64,000 bases of DNA, taken from Ktedonobacterales bacterium (GTDB lineage Bacteria; Chloroflexota; Ktedonobacteria; Ktedonobacterales; DATBGS01). The first letter of the stretch is position 1. Every line of letters starts with the position of its first letter. The stretch is taken from positions 1 through 64,000 of the forward strand of contig DATBHW010000081.1 in assembly GCA_036557285.1 (NCBI GenBank), in the 5' to 3' direction. Shown here piece after piece: positions 8,208 to 16,164 of this stretch. The notes under the pieces were generated by a model. The model saw only the letters and a list, made by a program, of their open reading frames with translations, had not been told where the DNA came from and did no database searches. Made by a program: the position numbers and the translations under genes.

Positions 8208-8308
8208 CTTGTTGTACTCCTTCGGGTTGGATGATGTTGTGAGACTCTATCGAATAGTACTGGAGAGGTTGTCGTTTTGCCGCACTGCGCCGGGCAGCGC
8301 GCTCCTCT

Positions 8309-8337
8309 ATTATATCATGCCTGCCCCGGCTTGTCTA
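8309..8337 (-). promoter_or_regulatory. Promoter inside the ligA 3' end
   Basis: On the minus strand: -35 TAGACA (8332-8337), a 17-nt spacer and a perfect -10 TATAAT (8309-8314). It overlaps the last codons of ligA and would start transcription near 8302, about 95 nt before the 62-residue gene. Confidence 0.6.
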
Positions 8338-10624
8338 ATAGCTCCTGGCTTCCGCTGGCGCTTTCGACGCCAGGGCCGCGCTGCTTGTGCTGGGCAAGCA
8401 GCGCAATCAACCAGGTTTCGTCGCGGATGGGTACGCCGAGCTTCTGCGCTTTGGGCAGTTTGGAGCCTGCGTCCTCGCCGACGATCAGATGGTTGAGTCC
8501 TTTGCTGACGCCGCTGGCAATAGCTCCGCCAAGCTGCTGAATAGCTTCTTCGGCCTGGGGGCGCGACATGCTTTGCAGCCGTCCGGTGAGCAGGAAAGTC
8601 TGCCCGGCCAGCGGCCCCGTTGCCAGCGCAGCGCCGCTGCGGTCATTTTCCATGCGCGCGCCTGCCACCTGGAGTTTTTCGATGACTTCGCGGTTGCGCG
8701 GCTGCTGAAGCCAGAGATAGAGGCTGTGGCCGATCTTGGGGCCAATGCCAGCCAGCGCGGTGATCTGCTCTTCGCTGGCGGCCAGAAGCTTCTCCATCGT
8801 CTCAAATGAAAGCGCAACGGTCTGAGCGGCTTTTTCGCCGACGTAACGGATGCCCAGCGCAAAGAGCAGGCGCGAAAGCGGGCGCTGTTTGCTGGCCTCA
8901 ATGGCATTGATGATGTTATTGGCTTTCTTTTCGGCGAAGCCTTCCAACTTAAGCAGGTCGTCTTTGGTCAGGCGATAGATGTCGGCAGGGTCTTTCACAT
9001 AGCCAGCCTTGATGAGATCGTCGCAGAGTTCATCGCCCATGCCTTCGATGTCCATTGCGCCGCGCGAAACAAAGTGGCGGATCAGTTCGGTCAACTGCGC
9101 CTGACAGTTTTCCGGCAGGTTGGAGCAATAGGCCATCGCCTCGTCTTCGTTGCGAATGACGGGCGCGTCGCAAGACGGGCATTTGTCGGGCAACTGGTAT
9201 TCGGGCGGTGGAGGATCGGGCCGCTTCTCGATGATCGGCTTGACGACCTGGGGAATGACATCCCCTGCGCGCTGCACCACGACCCAATCGCCGATGCGCA
9301 GGTCTTTGCGGCGAATGTCGTTTTCGTTGTGCAGGGCGGCGGCCCTGATGATGGTGCCGCCGATGTTGACGGCTTCCAGCACAGCATACGGATTGAGCGA
9401 GCCGGTGCGGCCCACGTTGACGCGAATGTCGAGCAGGCGTGTCGTCTGCTGGATGGGCGGAAACTTGAAGGCGATGGCCCAGCGCGGGTCGTGAGCGACG
9501 ACACCTAGCTCATCCTGCTGGTGGCGATCATTGATTTTGACGACCACGCCGTCAATCTCGTAGGGAAGCTGGAAACGATCCTGCTGCCATTTCAGACAAA
9601 AGGCGATGACATCTTCCAGGTTATCGAAGAGTCGGGCGTTCGGGTTGACCGGAAAGCCCCAGCCGCGCAGCAGTTCGAGCAACTGCCATTGAGTGTCAAC
9701 GCGCAAGTTGTCATCCTGGATGTACCCGATCTGGTAGCCGAAGTATTCCAGGTTGCGCCTGGCAGTAATTGACGGGTCTTTCTGGCGCAATGAGCCAGCG
9801 GCGGAGTTGCGCGGATTGGCAAAGAGCCGGGGGCCTTTCTGCTCACCCGTCACGGCTGCGGCGGCTTCGGGGAGGGTGGCTGCAATGGCCTCAACGTTTG
9901 CTGCTTCTGTGGCAGCGGCGGGCGAGGCGTTGGTAGTGGAGCTGGCCTGGCGCGCGCGCTCGGCGGCAAGGGCGATCTGTTCGTTAAGCTGCTCAAAGCT
10001 CCTGGTGGGCATGTAGACTTCGCCGCGCACCTCTACCTTCCGTGGGGTGGGTCCGCCGTTGTTTGCGCGCAGGCGCTGCGGGATGGGGCGAATGCTGCGG
10101 ATATTGGGAGTGATGTCTTCGCCCACAAAGCCATCGCCGCGTGTGGCTCCCAGGGTCAGGCGGCCATCTTCGTAGGTGATAGCTGTCGCCAGGCCATCAA
10201 TTTTGAGTTCGCAGACATAGGCGAAGGTGGCGTTGGGCAAGATCGCGCGGGCTCGACGCTCCCAGGCGCGCAGTTCCTCGACGTTGCGGGCGTTTGCCAG
10301 ACTGAGCATCGGGACCGGATGGATGTGCTTGGCAAAGTCGGTGGTGACGGCGGCAGCGCCTACGCGCTGTGTGGGCGAGTCGGGCGTCTGAAGTTCGGGA
10401 TGCTCCTGCTCGATGGCTTGAAGCTCGCGCACCAGCATATCGTAGTCGTAATCGCTGATGGTCGGGTTGTCCAGCACATGATAGTTATAGTTGGCATCGT
10501 CTATCTGGCTGCGCAGTTCGTCAACGCGCTTGATCAGCGCGTCGGCGCTTTCCAGGGTAGATTGGCCCTCGGCGGCTGGCGCGCGTGGCGCGACCTCTTC
10601 AGAAGCAGTTGGGTCGTAGGCCAT
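8315..10624 (-). CDS. ligA: NAD-dependent DNA ligase LigA
   Basis: Joins nicks during replication and repair using NAD+. 769 residues, about 100 more than usual. Order: an N-terminal extension (1-25), NMN-binding Ia domain (YNYHVLDNPTISDYDYD, 46-62), adenylation domain with active lysine K141 in CELKIDGLA, OB fold, Cys4 zinc finger (CPSCDAP ... CSNLPENC), helix-hairpin-helix repeats and a C-terminal BRCT domain. An Ala/Thr/Ser-rich stretch of ~47 residues (218-264) interrupts the adenylation domain just before LFANPRNSAAGSLRQ. It is in frame and probably a surface loop. GGGAGGG precedes ATG 10624. Confidence 0.95.
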   Translation of the reverse strand: MAYDPTASEEVAPRAPAAEGQSTLESADALIKRVDELRSQIDDANYNYHVLDNPTISDYDYDMLVRELQAIEQEHPELQTPDSPTQRVGAAAVTTDFAKHIHPVPMLSLANARNVEELRAWERRARAILPNATFAYVCELKIDGLATAITYEDGRLTLGATRGDGFVGEDITPNIRSIRPIPQRLRANNGGPTPRKVEVRGEVYMPTRSFEQLNEQIALAAERARQASSTTNASPAAATEAANVEAIAATLPEAAAAVTGEQKGPRLFANPRNSAAGSLRQKDPSITARRNLEYFGYQIGYIQDDNLRVDTQWQLLELLRGWGFPVNPNARLFDNLEDVIAFCLKWQQDRFQLPYEIDGVVVKINDRHQQDELGVVAHDPRWAIAFKFPPIQQTTRLLDIRVNVGRTGSLNPYAVLEAVNIGGTIIRAAALHNENDIRRKDLRIGDWVVVQRAGDVIPQVVKPIIEKRPDPPPPEYQLPDKCPSCDAPVIRNEDEAMAYCSNLPENCQAQLTELIRHFVSRGAMDIEGMGDELCDDLIKAGYVKDPADIYRLTKDDLLKLEGFAEKKANNIINAIEASKQRPLSRLLFALGIRYVGEKAAQTVALSFETMEKLLAASEEQITALAGIGPKIGHSLYLWLQQPRNREVIEKLQVAGARMENDRSGAALATGPLAGQTFLLTGRLQSMSRPQAEEAIQQLGGAIASGVSKGLNHLIVGEDAGSKLPKAQKLGVPIRDETWLIALLAQHKQRGPGVESASGSQELLDKPGQA

Positions 10625-10799
10625 AGAAAACCCTCCCTTGCTACAAGCTGATGGGTGATGAGCGTGTTACTGGTCTATTTCTTCCGGCTTTTCTTTCTCT
10701 AGCTTTTCTTTGTCTTTCCCTTCTTTTCGATTCTTTCGGATGCGGCAATGAGTGTTCCCGCCTATTGGGGAGAGCCAGGAACCAATGGCTTCTTAGAAT

Positions 10800-10890
10800 G
10801 CCTCACACAACCGACGGGTGGCCCCACCCCTGCCGCCTGGAAGGACGGCGCTCCAACCCCGCCCCTGCTCGTGCGGAGGTTGTGTGAGGC
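10800..10890. repeat. Small element with 13-bp perfect terminal inverted repeats
   Basis: GCCTCACACAACC (10800-10812) and its exact reverse complement (10878-10890) bound a 91-bp G+C-rich segment. Just outside are two imperfect direct copies of AGGAAC..ATGGCTTC.TAG (about 10777-10797 and 10897-10917). The second copy is the 3' end of the monooxygenase gene. The layout suggests a miniature mobile or palindromic repeat that duplicated the tail of the neighbouring gene. It could also act as a terminator hairpin for that gene's region. Confidence 0.5.
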
Positions 10891-10894
10891 GCTC

Positions 10895-11188
10895 TTAGGA
10901 ACTGATGGCTTCGTAGTGATGGACGACAGGGCTATCCTGAAAGAGACCGGCGATATGGCTGCGATATTCGGCAAAGAGCGGCGATTTGCGGAAGCCTTCG
11001 GTGTGCGCCTCCAGACTATCCCATTGTACTACGAGCATGAAGCGCCCGGTGTCTTCAATGCAGCGGTGAACGGCGACGGAGTGGCACCCGGCGTCACGGC
11101 GCACCACTTCGATTCCCTTCTGGATGCCCTGCGCGAAGGCTTCTGCTTTGCCGGGGACGGCCTGAAAGATGGCGATTTCGGTTATCAT
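10895..11188 (-). CDS. Antibiotic biosynthesis monooxygenase (ABM)-domain protein
   Basis: 97 residues forming one dimeric ferredoxin-like ABM domain: ITEIAIFQAVPGKAEAF, then VVRRDAGCHSVAVHRCIEDTGRFMLVVQWDSLEAH and a C-terminal HHYEAISS. Relatives include YgiN/ActVA-Orf6-type quinol monooxygenases and proteins of unknown role, so the substrate is not predictable. AGGAACG precedes the ATG. It lies 60 nt downstream of the methyltransferase gene in the same direction, so the two may be co-transcribed. Confidence 0.82.
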   Translation of the reverse strand: MITEIAIFQAVPGKAEAFAQGIQKGIEVVRRDAGCHSVAVHRCIEDTGRFMLVVQWDSLEAHTEGFRKSPLFAEYRSHIAGLFQDSPVVHHYEAISS

Positions 11189-11248
11189 GGTTTCGCGTTC
11201 CTTTCTCTTTTTCAGCTCTTTTTCAGCACTGCTCTTTTCAACGCTTTT

Positions 11249-11998
11249 TTACTGAGGTGCTCGCTCTTGGGTGGTTTTCTCAAGCACGATCTGCATGCGC
11301 GCTACATCAGACGACGGAGCGATGTTTTCATCGGCCCAGGTACAGACCAGGCGTGGTGTGAAGCCGCACGCGGCTGCCAGGGCGCTGAACTCGTCGGGCG
11401 TGAACATCTGGAAATCAAAATGGTCGCCGCCGCGCTCGCCCGCTTCATCCAGGTACCGCAAGACCGAATGCAGGCGACGGTCTTGCAGGTAGGTGTTCGA
11501 TTCGACGATGATGCCGTTGATCTCCCGACGTTGAGAACCCTGCTGGCGCTCGTAGAAGGCGCGATTGTACATGTCAATGATGAAGCGGCCACCAGGCGTT
11601 AGCTTGCGATGCATTTGCCGCAGCAGATCAATATTGGTCGCCTCATCGAAATAACAGAAGCTCTGCCACATGTTGATCACGGCGTCGAATGCGCCGGGTA
11701 CCTCCCCAACCTGGCGCATGTCGGCGATCAGATAGGTGATTGCCTGGCCTGCCCGCGCCGTGCGCTGCTGGGCTTCGGCGATGGCTGCTGCGTCTCGATC
11801 AAGGCCCGTCACCTGATAGCCGCGCCCGGCCAGTGGGAGGGCATGTCGGCCATAGCCGCAGCAGAGGTCGAGCAGGCGTTGATAGCGCGGCAGGGGGAGC
11901 TGTCGCGCCAGGAAGGCCACGTCTTTGCCCGTCCATTCCTCAGTCTGCAAGGGCATAAAAAGCTGAAACCATAACGATGAATAGGCGTTGGTGGTCAT
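11249..11998 (-). CDS. Class I SAM-dependent methyltransferase
   Basis: 249 residues. Motif I LLDLCCGYGRHALPL (about 43-57) binds S-adenosylmethionine. The acidic residue ending strand 2 is D68 or D70 (VTGLDRD), motif III is IADMRQV, and AFDAVINMWQSFCYF follows. The C-terminal half holds FDFQMFTPDEFSALAAACGF, typical of small-molecule methyltransferases of the Methyltransf_25 group. The methyl acceptor is unknown. GAGGAT precedes the ATG. Upstream, 11999-12207 holds no gene, and a long hairpin at 12208-12261 separates it from hppA. Confidence 0.87.
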   Translation of the reverse strand: MTTNAYSSLWFQLFMPLQTEEWTGKDVAFLARQLPLPRYQRLLDLCCGYGRHALPLAGRGYQVTGLDRDAAAIAEAQQRTARAGQAITYLIADMRQVGEVPGAFDAVINMWQSFCYFDEATNIDLLRQMHRKLTPGGRFIIDMYNRAFYERQQGSQRREINGIIVESNTYLQDRRLHSVLRYLDEAGERGGDHFDFQMFTPDEFSALAAACGFTPRLVCTWADENIAPSSDVARMQIVLEKTTQERAPQ

Positions 11999-12207
11999 AA
12001 ATCCTCGCTATCGCTACAGAGACGGGGCTGAAGCCAAATGGACGCGGCTCCAGCATCACGCGCACATCCAGTCCCTGATTGGCGGCGTTCTCCAGCGCGT
12101 TGATCGGGGAAGGGGAGCGATGCAGAGCAGCGCGGCCAGGCTGCGCCAGCCAGCGACACGGAAACGCAAAGCCACTCGTTCTATCGCTACCAAAACGCTA
12201 CAAGAAA

Positions 12208-12261
12208 CTATCGGCGGCTCGGTTATCCGGTTTTGCCCGGATAGCAGCAAGTCGCCGATAG
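12208..12261 (-). terminator. Two-tier hairpin downstream of hppA
   Basis: Outer arms CTATCGGCG (12208-12216) and CGCCGATAG (12253-12261) pair perfectly. Inner arms ATCCGG (12225-12230) and CCGGAT (12237-12242) form a second stem. Read on the minus strand, the structure lies about 55 nt after the hppA stop and is followed by TTTCTT, so it probably ends or protects the hppA transcript. The rest of the 316-nt gap (11999-12314) shows no gene. Confidence 0.5.
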
Positions 12262-12314
12262 CGTAAGCTCTGCCAGAGGGTGTTGTCAACTCCCTGCTGT
12301 AGTATCTTCCAGCC

Positions 12315-14537
12315 TTATGGGTGTGGGTGGAAGAAGATGAAGAGCGGGGCCAGCACAAGCGTGATGGTGCTGAGCAGTTTGATGACAATGTGCAGCGATG
12401 GTCCGGCGGTATCCTTGAAGGGATCGCCGACGGTATCACCGACGACGGCGGCCTGATGGGCCGGGGTCTTCTTGCCCAGGATGGCGCCCTGATCATCCTT
12501 CAGGAAGCCTGCTTCGATGTATTTTTTGGCGTTGTCCCACGCGCCGCCGCCGTTGTTCATCACCAGCGCCATCAGAATGCCGCCAACGGTGCCAACCATC
12601 AGGAATCCGGCGGCAGCCTCCGGGCCAAGCGCCAGACCGACGATAATGGGGCAGGCCACGACCAGCACGCCAGGAATGACCATCTGCCGCAGGGCGGCCC
12701 TGGTGCTGATGTCTACGCAGGTGGCGTAGTCGGGATCGGCCTCACCAGCCATGATCTTAGGGTTGGCCTTGAACTGGCGGCGCACTTCCTCGATCATGCT
12801 CTGGGCAGTTGCGCCAACGGCCCGAATTGCCAGCGAGCTAAACAGGAAGATCAGCGCAGCGCCCAGCAGCGCGGCGATGAAGATCGGCGGGTTCGCCAGG
12901 TTGACGCTGTAACTGGTGCCGCCCGTGGGGGTGTAGCTGCTGCGCTGGAGAACATCCAGATAGGCGCTGAAGAGCAGGAACGCGGCCAGCGCGGCGGAAC
13001 CGATGCCATAGCCTTTGGTGAGGGCTTTGGTGGTGTTGCCCACGCTGTCGAGCGCATCGGTGACGACGCGCACTTCGTCAGGCGCGCCGCTCATTTCGAC
13101 GATGCCGCCCGCGTTGTCGGTGATGGGGCCAAAGCTGTCCATTGCCAGGATATAGGACGCGCTCATCAACATTCCCATTGTTGCTACGGCGGTGGCGTAG
13201 ATGCCACCTGTGCTGATGATGCCGCCAGTCTGACTGGGGATGCCTGCGAGGGTGCCAAGCCAATAGGCCAGGCCCAGCGAGGCGCAGATGGCAAGCACCG
13301 GCAGCGCCGTGTTCTCAAAGGCAACGGATAGCCCCGCGATGATATTGGTGCCTGGGCCGGTCTTGCTGGCCTCAGCGATCTGTCGCACCGGACGCCACTT
13401 GCCGGACGTGTAGTACTGGGTGATGTAGACGAAGGCGATGCTGTTGAGGATGCCAACCACGCCAGCCGCCGCGAAGTAATACCAGCTATCTTTATCCAAC
13501 AGGAAATAGCTTAAGGCGACGATGCCAATGAGCGACAGTGCTGCGGTGACGTAGTAGCCGACGTTCAGGCGGCCCATAGCAATCACGCCTGCATCGCGCT
13601 CTGCGCCTTCGCTCGGCTCTTTCAAGCCGGTAGAACGAACGGCCAGAAGGCCGATCATCGAAGCGATGATGCCAAAGCCAACCACGACCAGCGGGAAGAT
13701 GATCCAGCCGACATTCTGCTTGCCCAGGCTGACGTAGACAGCGGCGCCCAGGATCATCGCGCCGATGTTTTCGGCGGCGGTGGACTCGAAGAGGTCAGCG
13801 CCACGTCCGGCGCAGTCGCCCACGTTGTCGCCTACGAGGTCGGCGATCACGGCGGGGTTGCGCGGGTCGTCTTCGGGGATGCCTGCCTCAACCTTGCCCA
13901 CCAGATCAGCGCCGACATCAGCCGCCTTGGTGTAGATGCCGCCGCCAAGCTGGGCGAAGAGGGCTACGAAGCTGGCCCCAAAGCCGAAGCCGACGATCAG
14001 CACCGGGGTATCTTCTACCGAAGAGCCAAGCGCGTTGTAGATCACATAGACAAGGGTGACGCCCAGCAGACTCAAGGCGATGACCAGGAAGCCGGTGACT
14101 GCGCCCCCACGCAAGCCCACCAGCAGCGCGTCGCCAAGGCCATTGCTTGCTGCGCTGGCAACCCGGCTGTTGGAGCGAACGGCGACGTTCATGCCCACCA
14201 GGCCGGAGAGAATGGAGCAGCCCGCGCCGATCAGAAAGGCGATGGCCGCGCGTATGGCAATGCCAAGCGGCATTACCCCTGCGATTGTGCTGCCGTTGCC
14301 ACTGAGCAAGGCGAGCAGCACGCCTACGACAACGGCGGCTCCAAGAGCGAGTAGAGCGATGGTAAGATACTGGCGTCTGATGAACGCCTGTGCGCCCTGG
14401 AAGATGGCACGCGCCACTTTCTGCATACCCTCATTGCCTTGATCGAGCCGCAGTACCCAGCGGGCCAGATAGATGGCGAGGAGAATTGCCACCACGCTGG
14501 CGGCGAGCGGTACAGCAATCCAAATGAAATTGTCCAC
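12315..14537 (-). CDS. hppA: Membrane-bound proton-translocating pyrophosphatase (K+-independent type)
   Basis: Couples PPi hydrolysis to ion pumping across the membrane. 740 residues with about 16 transmembrane helices. PPi/Mg sites are seen as DVGADLVGKVEAGIPEDDPRN, DLVGDNVGDCAGRGADLFE and GDTVGDPFKDTAGPS. The GNTTKALTKG motif has Lys where K+-dependent enzymes have Ala, which marks the K+-insensitive class; these are known H+ pumps. The start is GTG 14537 with AGGAGGG upstream. Its promoter lies at 14737-14766, giving a leader of about 190 nt with no feature I recognise. Confidence 0.96.
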   Translation of the reverse strand: MDNFIWIAVPLAASVVAILLAIYLARWVLRLDQGNEGMQKVARAIFQGAQAFIRRQYLTIALLALGAAVVVGVLLALLSGNGSTIAGVMPLGIAIRAAIAFLIGAGCSILSGLVGMNVAVRSNSRVASAASNGLGDALLVGLRGGAVTGFLVIALSLLGVTLVYVIYNALGSSVEDTPVLIVGFGFGASFVALFAQLGGGIYTKAADVGADLVGKVEAGIPEDDPRNPAVIADLVGDNVGDCAGRGADLFESTAAENIGAMILGAAVYVSLGKQNVGWIIFPLVVVGFGIIASMIGLLAVRSTGLKEPSEGAERDAGVIAMGRLNVGYYVTAALSLIGIVALSYFLLDKDSWYYFAAAGVVGILNSIAFVYITQYYTSGKWRPVRQIAEASKTGPGTNIIAGLSVAFENTALPVLAICASLGLAYWLGTLAGIPSQTGGIISTGGIYATAVATMGMLMSASYILAMDSFGPITDNAGGIVEMSGAPDEVRVVTDALDSVGNTTKALTKGYGIGSAALAAFLLFSAYLDVLQRSSYTPTGGTSYSVNLANPPIFIAALLGAALIFLFSSLAIRAVGATAQSMIEEVRRQFKANPKIMAGEADPDYATCVDISTRAALRQMVIPGVLVVACPIIVGLALGPEAAAGFLMVGTVGGILMALVMNNGGGAWDNAKKYIEAGFLKDDQGAILGKKTPAHQAAVVGDTVGDPFKDTAGPSLHIVIKLLSTITLVLAPLFIFFHPHP

Positions 14538-14736
14538 GTAAACTTTGCCCTCCTAGTGCTATCATCAACGCCGCGCTGCGTTGGAGCAGGGCCGCGCGAA
14601 CATGTGTCCATTCCATGCTGCCACCGCCGCCATATACCAGGAAGGGGATTGCTTGCGGTGTCGCCTGGGGGACGTGCGGCCATGCAGAAGCCACCCACAT
14701 GCCTTGCGGTTCTCTCAGACGTTGGATGTTGGCATT

Positions 14737-14766
14737 ACTATAGCATAGTGTTTGCGAAATTGACAA
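14737..14766 (-). promoter_or_regulatory. hppA promoter
   Basis: Minus strand: -35 TTGTCA (14761-14766), an 18-nt spacer and -10 TATAGT (14737-14742) inside the extended box TATGCTATAGT (14737-14747). The predicted start is near 14730. The rest of the 568-nt space between hppA and the dehydrogenase gene (14538-15105) holds the divergent adh promoter and a G+C-rich repeat. Confidence 0.7.
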
Positions 14767-14897
14767 GTTGCTTGTAAGAAACCCGTCTCGGTACTCAAAA
14801 AGCCTTCCGAGAAGGCGTCTCAGACTACTCAGGTAAGTGGCTGAGTTTGCAAGAAATGTGCCTACCAACAATCGAGGGGCGCGCTGCCTGAAGCACA

Positions 14898-14908
14898 TAT
14901 GCTATACT
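14898..14908 (+). promoter_or_regulatory. Extended -10 promoter of the zinc dehydrogenase gene
   Basis: TATGCTATACT contains TGC-TATACT, the same extended -10 form seen upstream of several genes here. No convincing -35 box. The predicted leader is about 190 nt and runs through the repeat at 14987-15054. Confidence 0.5.
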
Positions 14909-14986
14909 GTTGGGTGGCGCTCTCGCCCGCGCCTTCGGCGGCGGGTGCTTGCAGGCCGCTGACGCGGGGCAGCCCTTGTGGGAACC

Positions 14987-15054
14987 GGGTTCCCGCATTC
15001 TCGCTCGGCTGCGCCTCGCTCGCGGGCTGCCACTGGGTTCCCGCACTCTCGCTC
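14987..15054. repeat. G+C-rich direct repeat in the dehydrogenase leader
   Basis: GGGTTCCCGCATTCTCGCTC (14987-15006) is repeated at 15035-15054 with one change, separated by 28 nt rich in GCTCGC/CTCGCG words. Surrounding bases 14920-15080 are likewise composed of short GCTCG/GCGCC words. A reading frame passes through it but is low-complexity and lies ahead of the dehydrogenase's true start, so it is not coding. Confidence 0.6.
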
Positions 15055-15105
15055 CCGTTGGTCGCTCGCGCGCCCGCGCCAGAACTCTTGCAGAAGGCCA
15101 TATCT

Positions 15106-16131
15106 GTGAAAGCAGTTATCTATCACCGCTACGATGATGTGCGTGTTGAGGATATGCCCATTCCTGAGATTGGGCCGGATGAGTTGTTACTTCGGCCCGC
15201 CGGATGCGGCTTGTGTGGGTCGGATATTGCCAAGATCGTCGGGCAGATCGCGCCGCCGGTCATCCTGGGGCATGAGCTGGCGGGGCGCGTGGCGGCGGTG
15301 GGCGCGGAAGTCGCAGCGTTTCGCCCAGGTGATCGCGTGGTGGTAGCGCACCATGTACCCTGCGGCGCGTGTCACTATTGCCGTCATGGGCATCCTTCGA
15401 TGTGCGCTCGCTTCAAGACCAGCAATATCTTCCCCTCCGGCTTCGCCGATTACGTGCGTGTGCCTGCTGAGAACGTTCGCCAGACTACGCTGCCTCTTCC
15501 CGATCACCTCAGTGATGAACACGCCTCGTTTACCGAGCCGCTGGCCTGCTGTGTGCGCGCGGTGCGCCGCTCCGCGCTTCTGCCGGGCGATACGGCGCTG
15601 GTGATCGGGCTGGGGTCTATCGGCTTGCAGATGGCGCAGGCCGTGAAAGCAGTGGTGGACAGGGCGCGGGTGATGGGCATTGATATGCTGGAAGAGCGGC
15701 TGGAACTGGCGCGAGCGTTGGGTGTGGACCTGGCGCTGCACGCGGAAAGGGGCGATCTGGCAGAGCAGGTGCGTGCCTGGACCAATGGGCGCGGTGTGGA
15801 TGGTGCCATCCTGACGGCGGGCGGCGCTCGCGCCGTCCAACAGGCGCTGGGGCTGGTGCGCGCAGGAGGAACGCTCAACCTTTTTGCCTGCCCGCCGGGT
15901 CTGGTAGCTTCGATTGATCTCTCGATGGTCTATCATCATGAACTGACGCTCACAGCCAGTTATTCGTCCTCACCGGCTGATCTGCGCGCATCGCTGGAGT
16001 TGCTGTCTTCAGGGCAGGTGCGCGTCGCCGACCTCATCAGCCATCGGCTGCCGCTGGAACAGTTTCACGAAGGCGTTGAACTGGCGCGCGCGCAGCAGGC
16101 GCTAAAGGTGTTCTTGGTCAACCAGGCGTGA
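15106..16131 (+). CDS. Zinc-dependent alcohol/sorbitol/threonine dehydrogenase family protein
   Basis: Medium-chain NAD(P)-dependent dehydrogenase of 341 residues. Catalytic zinc residues are Cys in CGLCGSD and the HE pair in LGHELAG. Structural zinc comes from four Cys in CGACHYCRHGHPSMC. The cofactor fold is VIGLGSIGLQMAQAVKA. GTG 15106 is chosen as start because AGAAGG lies 8 nt upstream and the protein then begins VKAVIYHRYDDVRVED, the usual family start. The frame runs ~69 codons further upstream through repeat DNA, which is not credible protein. The substrate is not predictable. lpdA follows after 33 nt. Confidence 0.9.
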   Translation: MKAVIYHRYDDVRVEDMPIPEIGPDELLLRPAGCGLCGSDIAKIVGQIAPPVILGHELAGRVAAVGAEVAAFRPGDRVVVAHHVPCGACHYCRHGHPSMCARFKTSNIFPSGFADYVRVPAENVRQTTLPLPDHLSDEHASFTEPLACCVRAVRRSALLPGDTALVIGLGSIGLQMAQAVKAVVDRARVMGIDMLEERLELARALGVDLALHAERGDLAEQVRAWTNGRGVDGAILTAGGARAVQQALGLVRAGGTLNLFACPPGLVASIDLSMVYHHELTLTASYSSSPADLRASLELLSSGQVRVADLISHRLPLEQFHEGVELARAQQALKVFLVNQA

Positions 16132-16164
16132 GAAATACCCTATAAAAGATAAAGGAGCAGGTTT

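Noticed and set aside
12321-13331. 336-codon plus-strand frame opposite hppA
   Set aside because: Shadow of hppA; no start signal and a composition unlike any known family.
14538-14736. Riboswitch in the hppA leader
   Set aside because: The ~190-nt leader shows no core motif of any class I can recognise.
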